NCBI GenBank assembly: GCA_937883885.1
Contig: CAKZXL010000139.1
Coordinates: 6,751-70,750 of the forward strand
DNA from: an uncultured Aquincola sp.
GTDB taxonomy: Bacteria > Pseudomonadota > Gammaproteobacteria > Burkholderiales > Burkholderiaceae
Direction: 5' to 3'
DNA length: 64,000 bases
The position numbers and the translations under genes are program-made. Shown here piece by piece: positions 47,444-56,422 of this stretch. Under the pieces are notes generated by a model. That model did not search any database, had not been told where the DNA came from, and saw nothing but the letters and a program-made list of their open reading frames with translations. Each line of letters begins with the position of its first letter. Within the stretch, counting starts at the first letter, position 1.

Positions 47444-47869
47444 CGTTCTCTCCAGTTGCTAGGCGACGGGGATGCCGAAGGGCGGGTGCGGCGGTTGTCG
47501 GACGATCCCCTTGCCGAGGGGATGGTCCGACGGCGGCGGCAGGCCCCGAACTCCTGTGCCAAGGCAGGCTCCACGGGGCGACTACGCGGCCAAAGCCCAA
47601 TCGAGACTCGGGGCTCTGAGGCGACGGTTCCGGATCAGATCATCGGTGCGAACCTATCGAACGTTTGATCGTGTGCTGCTATCCTAACCGAAGGTCAGGC
47701 ATCCCTTCACCGGCGAGCAGCACAGCTGCTCGTTGGCCGACCCTGGGACGCGGGCGAGGGGACGCCCGGCTCTGTGGAACGGGCCGGGCCTTCTCGCCAC
47801 GGCCTGGGCGAAAGGGTTTGGCCGGCGCATTCTGTTGATCTCTCCTCACTCGCAAGCGAGCATTCATCG
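47444..47869. promoter_or_regulatory. 426-bp divergent control region between acyl-CoA dehydrogenase and racemase genes
   Basis: No gene is supported. It holds operator site 5 (47653-47672) near its middle and an imperfect hairpin at 47500-47528 (GGAC-ATCCCC with GGGGAT-GTCC). The genes on either side are transcribed outwards, so promoters for both must lie here. AT-rich stretches suitable for promoters flank the operator (around 47640-47695). Confidence 0.55.
47653..47672 (+). promoter_or_regulatory. TetR-type operator candidate, site 5
   Basis: CCTATCGAACGTTTGATCGT; inner palindrome ATCgAACGTTtGAT and core AACGTTTGATCG (47660-47671). It is shared by two divergent genes. Confidence 0.6.
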
Positions 47870-49045
47870 ATGGACAAGGGACCTCTGGCCGGCATGAAGG
47901 TGGTGGAGTTCGCGGGCATCGGCCCCGGGCCCATGTGCGGCATGTTGCTCGCTGACCTCGGCGCGGAAGTGCTGCGCCTGGATAGGCTGGTGGCCAGCGG
48001 GCTCGGGGTTGAGCGACCACCGCATCTAGATCTGCTCAACCGGGGCAAGCGCACCGTGTCGGTGGATCTCAAGTCCGCCGAGGGCGTGGCCTTCGCGCGC
48101 CACGTCGTGGCCGCCAGCGACGCGCTGATCGAGGGCTACCGGCCGGGCACGATGGAGCGCCTGGGACTCGGCCCCGAGGTTTGTCTGGCCGAGCAACCGA
48201 AGCTCGTCTACGGGCGCGTCACCGGCTTCGGCCAGAAGGGGCCGCTTGCCCAGGCGGCCGGGCATGACCTGAACTACATCGCCCTGTCCGGCGCGCTGCA
48301 TGCCATCGGCCGCGAGGGCGTGGCACCGACGCCGCCGCTGAACCTGGTGGGCGACTTCGGCGGTGGCGGGCTGATGCTGGCCTTCGGCATGCTGGCGGCG
48401 CTGTGGCGCGTGCAGCGCGGCCGTCCGGGGCAGGTGGTCGATGCAGCGATGGTCGATGGCGCGGCGGCGCTGCTGACTTCGATGTTCGGACTTTTCGGCG
48501 CCGGCGCGCACCTTGGCGAGCGTGGCACCAACCTGCTCGACTCGGGCGCTCCGCACTACGAGGTCTACCGCTGCGCCGACGGCGAGTACGTCAGCATCGC
48601 GCCGATCGAGCGCAAGTTCCGCGTCCTGCTGCTCGAGCGCCTGGGCCTTGCACCCGACGCGATCGACTTCGACGATCCCTCGGGCTGGCGCGAGTACAAG
48701 GCCAGGTTGGCCGACATTTTCGCCACGCGCACCCGCGCGCAGTGGTGCGTGCTGCTCGAGGGCAGCGACGCCTGCTTCGCGCCGGTGCTCTCGCCGCGGG
48801 AGGCGCATCTGCATCCGCACAACCGAGAGCGCGAGACCTTCGTCGAGATCGCCGGCGTGCGGCAACCGGCGCCGGCGCCGCGCTTCCAGGGTTCGCCCGC
48901 AGCTTTGCCGCGGCCGCCTCACAGCGACGATGCCGCCGCCTTCGTGCAGCTTCGCCGCTGGGGCATCGACCAAGAGGAGATCGACGCGCTGTGCGCCAGC
49001 GGCCGGCTGCGCGCAGGCGCACCGCCCCGGTCGAAGGGGGGGTGA
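47870..49045 (+). CDS. Alpha-methylacyl-CoA racemase-like CaiB/BaiF protein
   Basis: A 391-residue family III CoA-transferase-fold protein. It has the racemase signature GHDLNYIALSGALHAIG, in which His and the following Asp match the AMACR active site, and the N-terminal GIGPGPMCGMLLADLGAEVL. AMACR epimerises 2-methyl-acyl-CoA so that dehydrogenases can act on the S form, which would fit a branched substrate. ATG 47870 is the standard start although no clear Shine-Dalgarno precedes it. It converges on the second CaiB gene, 85 bp away. Confidence 0.85.
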   Translation: MDKGPLAGMKVVEFAGIGPGPMCGMLLADLGAEVLRLDRLVASGLGVERPPHLDLLNRGKRTVSVDLKSAEGVAFARHVVAASDALIEGYRPGTMERLGLGPEVCLAEQPKLVYGRVTGFGQKGPLAQAAGHDLNYIALSGALHAIGREGVAPTPPLNLVGDFGGGGLMLAFGMLAALWRVQRGRPGQVVDAAMVDGAAALLTSMFGLFGAGAHLGERGTNLLDSGAPHYEVYRCADGEYVSIAPIERKFRVLLLERLGLAPDAIDFDDPSGWREYKARLADIFATRTRAQWCVLLEGSDACFAPVLSPREAHLHPHNRERETFVEIAGVRQPAPAPRFQGSPAALPRPPHSDDAAAFVQLRRWGIDQEEIDALCASGRLRAGAPPRSKGG

Positions 49046-49130
49046 CGTCCAACACAGAGCCGCCGTGGCGGCGATGGGGGCGAGCTCCTCGAGAGCGGCC
49101 CCACCAGCTGCCCCGAACGGGCAGCCGACT

Positions 49131-50378
49131 TCAGGGTTTCAGGTCGGGGTTCGCCGCAGCTTCGCATGCCGCCCCGGCCTCGATCAGCCGCGCGATCTCT
49201 TCGGCCGAGCAGCCGGTTTCGGCCAGCACCTCGCGCGTGTTCTCTCCCAGGAGCGGGGCATGACGGCGCACCCCTGGAGGCGTACCGGACCACGACCCCG
49301 GCACGTTCATCTGCCGTATGCGACCTTCGGTTGGGTGCTCGATCCATTCGAACATCCCCACGTCGGCCAGATGGGGGTCATCCATAAGGCTGTCGGGCGT
49401 GTGCATCGGCGCCACCGGGATGTCGGCGCGGGCAAGCGCTTCCATCCACTCGGCGGTCGTGCGCGTCGCGATCACCTCGGCCACGAAGGCATACAGCGCA
49501 TCGACGTTGCGCGTGCGGTCGGACATGGCCAGGAAGCGCGGATCCTCGAGCATGTCGCGACGGCCGAGCATCTCGCAGAAACTCTTCCAGTGACGGTCTA
49601 TGTAGATCAGCACGCACACGTAGCCATCCTGGGTCCGCAGCGGTCGGCGGTCCTTGGACAGCAGCCGAACATAGCCGGCGTCGGCCAGCGGCGGCTCGAA
49701 GGTCTTGCCGAACATGTGGTCGGAGAGCACGAACTGCGTCATGGTCTCGAACATCGGCACTTCGATGGCCTGCCCGCGGCCGGTCTTCTCGCGCGCGTAG
49801 AGTGCGGCGATCACGCTGTAGACGGCGGTCAGGCCGGTCGTGCGGTCGCACAGGTTGGTGGGCAGGTAGCGCGGTTCGCCGGTGATGCGGCCCACCAGCG
49901 CAGGCAGCGCCACCGAGCCCTGGATCAGGTCGTCGAGCGCCGGCTTGCCGGCATAGCGGCCAGCCTCGCCGAAGCCATAGCAGCCGCAGTAGACGATGCG
50001 CGGGTTCACCTTGGCGACGTCGTCGTAGCTCAGACCTAGGCGTGCCATCGAGGCGGGCCGCAGGTTGAACAGCAGCACGTCGGCGCCTTCGATCAGCCTC
50101 TGCAGTGCGGCCAGCGCTTCCGGCTTGCGGAGATCCAGCGCGATGCTGCGCTTATTGCGGTTGAGCGCCAAGTACATCGGACCCATGCCCTTGCTGCGAC
50201 TCGGCCCGATGTAGCGCACCGTGTCGCCCTCGGGCGACTCGACCTTGATTACGTCGGCGCCGAAGTCAGCCAGAATCTGCGATGCGAAGGGCCCCATCAC
50301 GACGCTGGTGAGATCGACGATGCGCACGCCGGTCAGCGGACCGACGGGTTGTGGCGAGGATGCGTCTTGATGCGTCAT
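49131..50378 (-). CDS. CaiB/BaiF family CoA-transferase
   Basis: A 415-residue protein of the formyl-CoA-transferase-like group. N-terminal GVRIVDLTSVVMGPFASQIL, then VESPEGDTVRYIGPSR, and GRYAGKPALDDLIQGSVALP, which carries the catalytic-type Asp. It could move CoA from one acid to another, giving an alternative way to activate substrate. ATG 50378 overlaps the stop of the upstream SDR gene (ATGA). It ends the minus-strand operon that starts with the TetR gene. The partner acids are unknown. Confidence 0.87.
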   Translation of the reverse strand: MTHQDASSPQPVGPLTGVRIVDLTSVVMGPFASQILADFGADVIKVESPEGDTVRYIGPSRSKGMGPMYLALNRNKRSIALDLRKPEALAALQRLIEGADVLLFNLRPASMARLGLSYDDVAKVNPRIVYCGCYGFGEAGRYAGKPALDDLIQGSVALPALVGRITGEPRYLPTNLCDRTTGLTAVYSVIAALYAREKTGRGQAIEVPMFETMTQFVLSDHMFGKTFEPPLADAGYVRLLSKDRRPLRTQDGYVCVLIYIDRHWKSFCEMLGRRDMLEDPRFLAMSDRTRNVDALYAFVAEVIATRTTAEWMEALARADIPVAPMHTPDSLMDDPHLADVGMFEWIEHPTEGRIRQMNVPGSWSGTPPGVRRHAPLLGENTREVLAETGCSAEEIARLIEAGAACEAAANPDLKP

Positions 50379-51265
50379 GAAGCGGACGGGCCTGGCGGCC
50401 GGAAGTAGTCGGGCATGCCGGCGGGCCAGAAGTCGCCCCACAGCACCATGCCGCCGTCGATTTTGATCGTCTCGCCGGTGATGTACTTGCCCGACGGCGC
50501 GGTCAGGTAGACCACGGCTTCGGCGACGTCTTGCACGTCGCCGGCGCGCAGCATCGGGTTGGTGCGGAACAGCCCGCCGACGTGCTCTTCCTTGTAGTTG
50601 TTGAAGCCGTTGCTCTCGATCGCGCCGGCGCCGATGCAGTTGACGCGGATGTCGTGCTCGGCCCACTCGACCGCCAGCGTCTTGGACAGCGCGATCACGC
50701 CGGCCCGCGAGGCCGCGGTGTGCGCCATGCCGGGGAGGCCGCGGTCCACCGCTGCCGCGATGGTGACGACGTTGCCGCCGCGCTTGCCGTCGTGCACCCA
50801 GCGCTTGGCGGCGGCCTGCATCATGTACCAGGTGCCGTTGAGGTTGGTGTCGATGACCGCGTTCCAGCCCTTCTCGGTGAAGTCCATCGCGTGGGCCGCG
50901 AACTGGCCGCCGGCATTGTTGACCAGCACGTCCAATCCGCCGAAGCGCTGCCACACGGCTTCGAAGAGTGCTTCGACCTGATCCGGATCGCGGATGCTCG
51001 TCGGGAAGGCGAGAACCTCACGGCCGCCGCCGAGTGTGCGCAATTGTTCGGCGCAGCGCTCGAGCGCATCGGCCTTGCGGCCGCAGATGGCCAGCGTGGC
51101 ACCGAGGCGGGCGTACAGGAAGGCGATGGCCTTGCCGATGCCGCTGCCGGCGCCGGACACGAGCACCACCTTGCCCGCGAAGAGGTCGCTGCGGTAGACC
51201 GTCGGCAGCTCGGCCAGGGCCTGGTCTCCCGGCCCGAAGCGCGGCTGATCCTCGGAAGTGCTCAT
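50375..51265 (-). CDS. SDR-family oxidoreductase, PECR-like (second tandem copy)
   Basis: A 296-residue Rossmann protein. Cofactor motif SGAGSGIGKAIAFLYARLGA and NNAGG are present. The usual YxxxK catalytic pair is absent: the segment reads AHTAASRAGVIALSKTLAVE, as in peroxisomal trans-2-enoyl-CoA reductase/2,4-dienoyl-CoA reductase relatives. It is about 300 residues, paralogous to the gene upstream, and starts at ATG 51265 with a short overlap. It is probably a reductase or dehydrogenase of an acyl-CoA intermediate. Confidence 0.87.
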   Translation of the reverse strand: MSTSEDQPRFGPGDQALAELPTVYRSDLFAGKVVLVSGAGSGIGKAIAFLYARLGATLAICGRKADALERCAEQLRTLGGGREVLAFPTSIRDPDQVEALFEAVWQRFGGLDVLVNNAGGQFAAHAMDFTEKGWNAVIDTNLNGTWYMMQAAAKRWVHDGKRGGNVVTIAAAVDRGLPGMAHTAASRAGVIALSKTLAVEWAEHDIRVNCIGAGAIESNGFNNYKEEHVGGLFRTNPMLRAGDVQDVAEAVVYLTAPSGKYITGETIKIDGGMVLWGDFWPAGMPDYFRPPGPSAS

Positions 51266-52137
51266 GGCGTCTGCCCCGCGTTGAAATAGGCCGGCTTGGG
51301 GATGGTCCACAGCTCGCCCCAGAGGATGCCGCCGCCGTCGACGTTGAGCAGTTCGCCGTTGACGAAGTCGCCGCTCGGTCCGGTGAGGTAGACCACCGCG
51401 TTGGCGATGTCCTGCACGTTGCCATGTCTCAGCATCGGGTTGCCGCGCGAGAACTTCGCCCGGGCCTCGGGCGCGTAGTGGGCGAAGCCACTGCTTTCGA
51501 TGACGCCGGGGGCCACGCAGTTGACGCGAATGCCGTAGGGCGCCCACTCTACCGCCACCGTCTTGGACAGGTAGGTGACCGCTGCACGCGCCGCGCAGCT
51601 GTGCGCCACGCCGGGAAAGCCGCGCTGGAAAGTCAGCACGATGTTGACGATGCTGCCGGGCTTGCCGGCATCGCGCCAGCGCTTGGCGGCCTCGTGCATC
51701 ATGAACCAGGTGCCGTTCAGGTTGTTGTCGACCACCGCCTTCCAGCCCTTGGGACTGATGTCGAGCGCGGCCTTCGGAAACTGGCCACCGGCGTTGTTGA
51801 CCTGCACGTCCACGCGGCCGAAGCGTTGGTAGGCGGCGTCGAAAAGCTGCGCGACGGCCTCGCTGCGGCGGATGTCGGTGGGCTGCACCAGCACGTCGGG
51901 GCTGCCCAGGCGCCGAAGCCAGGCTTCGCATGCATCGAGCTTGGCGCGGTCGCGGCCGCAAATGACGAGTCTCGCGCCTAACCGTGCATACAGGAAGGCG
52001 ATTGCCTTGCCGATGCCACTGCCGGCGCCCGACACCATCACCACCTGGCCGTCGAACAGACCGGGCTGGTAGACGAGCGGCAGCGCGGCCAGCGCGGCGT
52101 CGTCGAACCCGAACGAAACAGGCGTGTCTGCTGTCAT
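51262..52137 (-). CDS. SDR-family oxidoreductase, PECR-like (first tandem copy)
   Basis: A 291-residue protein with SGAGSGIGKAIAFLYARLGA and NNAGG. As in its neighbour, YxxxK is replaced (AHSCAARAAVTYLSKTVAVE). The two proteins share their overall length and a C-terminal DGGGILWGELW/DGGMVLWGDFW segment, so they are a tandem duplication. They may work as a heteromer or on different chain lengths. The ATG lies 10 bp downstream of the ETF-QO stop. Confidence 0.87.
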   Translation of the reverse strand: MTADTPVSFGFDDAALAALPLVYQPGLFDGQVVMVSGAGSGIGKAIAFLYARLGARLVICGRDRAKLDACEAWLRRLGSPDVLVQPTDIRRSEAVAQLFDAAYQRFGRVDVQVNNAGGQFPKAALDISPKGWKAVVDNNLNGTWFMMHEAAKRWRDAGKPGSIVNIVLTFQRGFPGVAHSCAARAAVTYLSKTVAVEWAPYGIRVNCVAPGVIESSGFAHYAPEARAKFSRGNPMLRHGNVQDIANAVVYLTGPSGDFVNGELLNVDGGGILWGELWTIPKPAYFNAGQTP

Positions 52138-52147
52138 GGTCTCGGTC

Positions 52148-53821
52148 TCACATGCCGGCGTAGACCGGGCCGCCGCCGCCCTCGGGAGTCACCCAGACAA
52201 TGTTCTGTGTCGGGTCCTTGATGTCGCAGGTCTTGCAGTGCACGCAGTTCTGCGCATTGATCTGCAGCCGCGGCTGTTCGGCTTCGCCCTCGACGAACTC
52301 GTAAACGCCGGCCGGGCAATAGCGAGCTTCGGGTCCTGCGAAACGCGCCAGGTTGACGTCCACGGGCACTGACGCGTCCTTCAGCGTCAGGTGTGCGGGC
52401 TGGTTCTCTTCGTGATTGGTGTTGCTCAGGAACACCGAACCCAGACGGTCGAAGCTGACCACGCCGTCGGGCTTGGGGTAGGCAATCGGAGCGGCCTGAT
52501 CGGCAGGCAGCAGCGCTTCGTGGTCGCGCCGGGTTGAGTGCAGGGTCCAAGGCGGACTCGCGATGCCGATCTTGGGCAGCAGCCACTGCTCCACGCCGGT
52601 CATCAACTGGCCCATGAGCTTGCCCTTCTTGAACCACAGCTTGAAGTTGCGCGACTGCTTCAGTTCGTCGTGCAGCCAGCTGGTCGTGAAGGCTTCGGGG
52701 TAGGCCGTCAGCTCGTCACGCAGGCGCCCTGCGGCCAGCGCCGGGGCAAGGGCCTCGGCACACAGCATGCCGCTCTTGATGGCGGCATGGCTGCCCTTGA
52801 TGCGCGCCGCATTGAGGTAGCCGGCATCGCATCCGACCAGCGCACCGCCCGGGAACACTGTCTTGGGCAGCGCTTGCGGGGTGCCGTTGTTGATGGCCCG
52901 CGCGCCGTAGCCCAGGCGTTTGCCGCCCTCGATGTGCGCACGGACCGCCGGGTGGGTCTTCCAGCGCTGCATCTCCTCGAACGGGCTCATGTGCGGGTTG
53001 CGGTAGTCGAGCCCGATCACGAAGCCCAGCGTCACCTTGCGGTCTGACAGGTGGTAGAGGAAGCCGCCGCCGAAGGTGTCGTCGGTCATCGGCCAGCCGG
53101 CGGTGTGCACCACCCGGCCGGGCTCGGCGCGCTGCGGATCGACTTCCCACAGCTCCTTGATGCCGATCGCGAAGGTCTGCGGATCTCGGCCCTCGTCGAG
53201 GCGATAGCGGGCAATCAGCTGCTTGCCGAGATGGCCACGTGCACCCTCGGCAAAGACCGTGTACTTGCCGAGCAGTTCCATGCCGAGTTGGAACGCATCG
53301 CCGGGTTCTCCGTTCTTGCACATGCCCATGTTGCCGGTGGCGACCCCGCGCACCGCACCCTGCTCGTCGTACAGCACCGCGGCGGCGGCGAACCCGGGAA
53401 AGATCTCCACGCCCAGGCCTTCGGCCTGCTGCGCCAGCCACCGCACCACGTTGCCCAGCGAGACGACGTAGCAGCCATGGTTGTGGAAATTGCGCGGCAC
53501 CAGCCAGTCGGGCGTGCGCCGGCTGCCCGTGGGCGACAGGAAGAGAACGTCGTCACCCGTCACGGGCTGCAGCAGCGGCGCGCCGCGTTCCTTCCAGTCG
53601 GGCAGCAGTTCGGTGATGGCGCGCGGGTCCATCACCGCGCCGGAGAGGATGTGGGCCCCCGGTTCCGAGCCCTTCTCGATGACCACGACCGACGCCTGCG
53701 GATTCAGTTGCTTGAGCCGGATTGCCGTGGCCAGCCCGGCGGGGCCCGCGCCGACGATCACGACGTCGTACTCCATGGCCTCGCGCGGGCCGTAGCGGTC
53801 GATGAGTTCCTGGTCGTTCAC
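52148..53821 (-). CDS. Electron transfer flavoprotein-ubiquinone oxidoreductase
   Basis: A 557-residue membrane-associated flavoprotein. FAD motif YDVVIVGAGPAGLATAIRLK, the ubiquinone region, and a C-terminal 4Fe-4S site CPAGVYEFV ... CVHCKTCDIKDP. It passes electrons from reduced ETF (made by the two acyl-CoA dehydrogenases here) to ubiquinone. Having its own copy in the cluster suggests a high flux through the dehydrogenases. No etfAB genes are in the window. Confidence 0.94.
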   Translation of the reverse strand: MNDQELIDRYGPREAMEYDVVIVGAGPAGLATAIRLKQLNPQASVVVIEKGSEPGAHILSGAVMDPRAITELLPDWKERGAPLLQPVTGDDVLFLSPTGSRRTPDWLVPRNFHNHGCYVVSLGNVVRWLAQQAEGLGVEIFPGFAAAAVLYDEQGAVRGVATGNMGMCKNGEPGDAFQLGMELLGKYTVFAEGARGHLGKQLIARYRLDEGRDPQTFAIGIKELWEVDPQRAEPGRVVHTAGWPMTDDTFGGGFLYHLSDRKVTLGFVIGLDYRNPHMSPFEEMQRWKTHPAVRAHIEGGKRLGYGARAINNGTPQALPKTVFPGGALVGCDAGYLNAARIKGSHAAIKSGMLCAEALAPALAAGRLRDELTAYPEAFTTSWLHDELKQSRNFKLWFKKGKLMGQLMTGVEQWLLPKIGIASPPWTLHSTRRDHEALLPADQAAPIAYPKPDGVVSFDRLGSVFLSNTNHEENQPAHLTLKDASVPVDVNLARFAGPEARYCPAGVYEFVEGEAEQPRLQINAQNCVHCKTCDIKDPTQNIVWVTPEGGGGPVYAGM

Positions 53822-53868
53822 GGGTATTGCCCGCGCACGCCGACGCGTACGCGCTTTCGGTCAGTTGT

Positions 53869-54375
53869 TCAGTGATGGGATTGGGGGACCGGCGGCGAGC
53901 GGTCCGGTGCCATGCCGCGCCGGTAGACCAGCAGCGTGCGCCTGAAAGTGCACACAACCACTCCGTCCTGGTTGAAGCCTTCCGTGGCGACGGTCACCAC
54001 GCCGAGGCTCGGCCGCGACTTCGACTCGCGCGTTTCGAGCACCGTCGAGCGTGCGTAAATCGTGTCACCCTCGAACACCGGGTTCGGCAATCGCACCTCG
54101 TCCCAGCCGAGGTTGGCGAAGACGTTGTACGAGACGTCGATGACCGATTGTCCCGTCACCAGCGCCAGCGTGAAGCAGGAGTTCACCAATGGCTTGCCGA
54201 ACTCGGTCTTGGCGGCGTAGTGCCCGTCGAAGTGCACCGCCGCGACGTTCTGCGTCAGCAGCGTGAACCAGATGTTGTCGTGCTGGGTGACGGTACGACC
54301 CAGGGGATGACGGTACTCGTCGCCGACCTCGAAGTCTTCGAAGAAGCGTCCCTCCCAACCCGTCTTCACGCTCAC
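53869..54375 (-). CDS. MaoC-family dehydratase
   Basis: A 168-residue hotdog protein of the mesaconyl/2-enoyl-CoA hydratase type: GRTVTQHDNIWFTLLTQNVA, then HFDGHYAAKTEFGKPLVNSC and FEGDTIYARSTVLETRESKS. It has the catalytic-type Asn/His region. It should hydrate an unsaturated acyl-CoA. It is the second gene of the TetR operon, seven bases after tetR. Confidence 0.85.
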   Translation of the reverse strand: MSVKTGWEGRFFEDFEVGDEYRHPLGRTVTQHDNIWFTLLTQNVAAVHFDGHYAAKTEFGKPLVNSCFTLALVTGQSVIDVSYNVFANLGWDEVRLPNPVFEGDTIYARSTVLETRESKSRPSLGVVTVATEGFNQDGVVVCTFRRTLLVYRRGMAPDRSPPVPQSHH

Positions 54376-54382
54376 CTTGGCC

Positions 54383-55006
54383 CTACTCCCTCACAAAGGT
54401 GCCGTCGAACACGATCGTGGTGATCTGCTTGACGAAGTCGTCGAAAGAACCCTTCTGCGGGTTGTACCACTCGACAGTCCAGTTCAGCGCGCCTATTACG
54501 AACAAGCGCGCGACGGTGGCGCCGATGTCGCGCCGCAACTCGCCGCGCCGAGTGGCTTCGTCGAGCAGCGCATCCCAGTAGTCGGCGTACTCGCGTCGCA
54601 CCTTGCGGTGGCGGTTCTTCGCCGCCAGCGGAATCTGGCCGTAGATGCGGATGTTGGCGGACGTGAAGTCGCCATGGTGCAGCAGACCCCAGAGATGCCC
54701 CTCGATCGCCGCGGCGACTTTCATGCGCGCCGTCGCGTCCTTTGGCAGCGACTCCACCCGCTGGCGAACTGCATCGGCGACGGCTTGTATGCCCTTGTCC
54801 AACACCTCGCCGAGGATCTGCTCCTTGGATTCGAAGTGGTAGTAGATGCTGCCGGCTTTGATGCCGGCAGCATCAGCCACCTCGCGCAGCGTGGTCGCCA
54901 CGTAGCCATGATGGCGAAACAACCGCGAGGCTTCGAGGAGTATCCGCTCGCGCGTGGCGATGTCCGCCTCGGTGCGAACGCTGGCCTCACGAGTCTTGGT
55001 GGTCAT
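54383..55006 (-). CDS. TetR-family regulator, probable repressor of the cluster
   Basis: A 207-residue regulator. Helix-turn-helix at residues about 20-65: TRERILLEASRLFRHHGYVA, then TTLREVADAAGIKAGSIYYH and FESKEQIL. The C-terminal ligand domain has the segment GALNWTVEWYNPQKGSFDDF seen in KstR2-like acyl-CoA-sensing repressors. It is transcribed with maoC, ETF-QO, two SDR genes and caiB, and divergently from the acyl-CoA dehydrogenase operon. Operator site 6 in the shared promoter makes autoregulation likely. The ligand is probably a CoA ester of the pathway. Confidence 0.92.
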   Translation of the reverse strand: MTTKTREASVRTEADIATRERILLEASRLFRHHGYVATTLREVADAAGIKAGSIYYHFESKEQILGEVLDKGIQAVADAVRQRVESLPKDATARMKVAAAIEGHLWGLLHHGDFTSANIRIYGQIPLAAKNRHRKVRREYADYWDALLDEATRRGELRRDIGATVARLFVIGALNWTVEWYNPQKGSFDDFVKQITTIVFDGTFVRE

Positions 55007-55087
55007 GTTCGAGGGCTCGAAGGGTTGGAGACGATCGTTGGATTTTACCTTCCCGAGTCCCAGTTAATCGGTCAGCGCTGGGCAAGG

Positions 55088-55107
55088 CTAACTAACGTAT
55101 GTTTGAC
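55088..55107. promoter_or_regulatory. TetR-type operator candidate, site 6 (tetR/acyl-CoA dehydrogenase intergenic)
   Basis: CTAACTAACGTATGTTTGAC with core AACGTATGTTTG (55094-55105). It lies between the two divergent operons, about 82 bp from the TetR start. An AT-rich stretch (ATGATATCATATCG) follows at once and may be a promoter. Confidence 0.7.
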
Positions 55108-55255
55108 ATGATATCATATCGAACCGAGTCTGCCAATGAGGCCGACAGGGATCGACGGGTTCCAGGCGTGGCGGTGTCATCGCAGCGTGGAGCGCCCGTA
55201 GCGATCCGATGGGCCATCACTGGCCAGCCGGAACCAGCCTTCAGGAGTGCTACAG

Positions 55256-56422
55256 ATGCTGCTTAACGAAGACCAGATCGCGCTGCGCGACGTTGCACGT
55301 CGCTTTGCCCGCGAGAAACTCAAGCCCCGCTACCAGGCGCGCGAGGCCGAACCCGGATTCGATCGCGCCCTCATGAAGGAGATCGGCGCACTCGGTCTGA
55401 TCGGTGTCGACCTTCCGGAGGAGTACGGCGGTCTCGGGCTGAGCGGCGTCACCTCAGGGATCATCACCGAGGAGATGGCCTACGGCGACTTCAACATCAG
55501 CTATTTGCAGCTGCTTGGGTCGCTGATGGGTGCCATCGTCCACCGCAACGCGAATCCCGAGCTGGCGCGCCACTGGAACACCCGGCTCGTCGCCGGCGAG
55601 GCCATCATCGGCCTCGGCCTGACCGAGCCGCGTGGCGGCTCAGACGCGGCCAATCTGCAGCTAAAGGCGCGGCGCGAGGGCCAGCACTTCGTGCTCTCCG
55701 GCGAAAAGACATCGATCACCTTCTCCGACCAGTGCGATGCGATGATCCTGTTCGCCCGCACCGGCGCCGCCGACGCAGGCGCACGCGGCATCAGCGCCTT
55801 CCTGGTGCCGATGGACCTGCCCGGCATCCAGCGCACGCGCTTCAACGATCTGGGCAGCAAGATCATCGGCCGCGGCTCGGTGTTCTTCGACGAGGTGCGC
55901 GTGCCGGCCGAGAACATGATGGGCCCAGAGGGCAAGGGCTTCACGCAGGTGATGCAGGGCTTCGACTTCAGCCGCATCCTGATCGCGCTGCAGTGCCTTG
56001 GCGCGGCGCAGGCATCGATCGACGAGACCTGGGAGTACGTCAAAGAGCGCCAGGCCATGGGTGCGCCGCTGGTGCAGTACCAGGGCGTGTCGTTCCCCAT
56101 CGTCGAGTTCGAGACCCTGATCGCGGCGTGTCGCCAGCTGAGCTATCACGCGCTGGCGCTGCGCGATGCCGGACAGCCGCACACCGCGGAAGCGGCGATG
56201 GTCAAATGGATGGGGCCGAAGACGGCGTTCGACGCCATCCACCAGTGCATTCTGACCTTCGGACACTACGGATGGAGCATGGACCTGCCGCACCAGCAGC
56301 GCCTGCGTGACGTGATGGGCCTGGAGATCGGCGACGGCACGGCGCAGGTGATGAAGCTCATCGTCGCGCGCGAGCGCGCTGGCCGCATGGCGGTGCAATA
56401 CGCTGCGGAGAACAAGCGATGA
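55256..56422 (+). CDS. Acyl-CoA dehydrogenase, cyclohexanecarboxyl-CoA dehydrogenase (AliB)-like
   Basis: A 388-residue flavoenzyme. Segments such as EEMAYGDFNISYLQLLGSLM, IIGLGLTEPRGGSDAANLQL and VLSGEKTSITFSDQCDAMIL strongly recall AliB-type enzymes. The catalytic Glu position carries Asp (EIGDGTAQV), which can still act as base. ATG 55256 is preferred over GTG 55247 because CAGGAG is eight bases upstream of it. It starts the operon with enoyl-CoA hydratase, carboxylase and lyase. Substrate could be alicyclic or branched acyl-CoA. Confidence 0.87.
   Translation: MLLNEDQIALRDVARRFAREKLKPRYQAREAEPGFDRALMKEIGALGLIGVDLPEEYGGLGLSGVTSGIITEEMAYGDFNISYLQLLGSLMGAIVHRNANPELARHWNTRLVAGEAIIGLGLTEPRGGSDAANLQLKARREGQHFVLSGEKTSITFSDQCDAMILFARTGAADAGARGISAFLVPMDLPGIQRTRFNDLGSKIIGRGSVFFDEVRVPAENMMGPEGKGFTQVMQGFDFSRILIALQCLGAAQASIDETWEYVKERQAMGAPLVQYQGVSFPIVEFETLIAACRQLSYHALALRDAGQPHTAEAAMVKWMGPKTAFDAIHQCILTFGHYGWSMDLPHQQRLRDVMGLEIGDGTAQVMKLIVARERAGRMAVQYAAENKR

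Noticed and set aside
47500..47528. Imperfect hairpin as rho-independent terminator
   Set aside because: No T tract follows on either strand and both flanking genes are transcribed away from it.
49059..49072. GCCGCC-GGCGGC inverted repeat between convergent CaiB genes
   Set aside because: Loop of two bases and no T tract; expected by chance in such GC-rich DNA.
49131..50954. N-terminally extended CaiB frame
   Set aside because: The first 190 codons overlap the SDR gene in the wrong frame; ATG 50378 gives the family's true start.
55029..55041. GACGATCGTTGGA near the tetR start as a second operator
   Set aside because: Too many mismatches to the AACGWWTGTTWG core.
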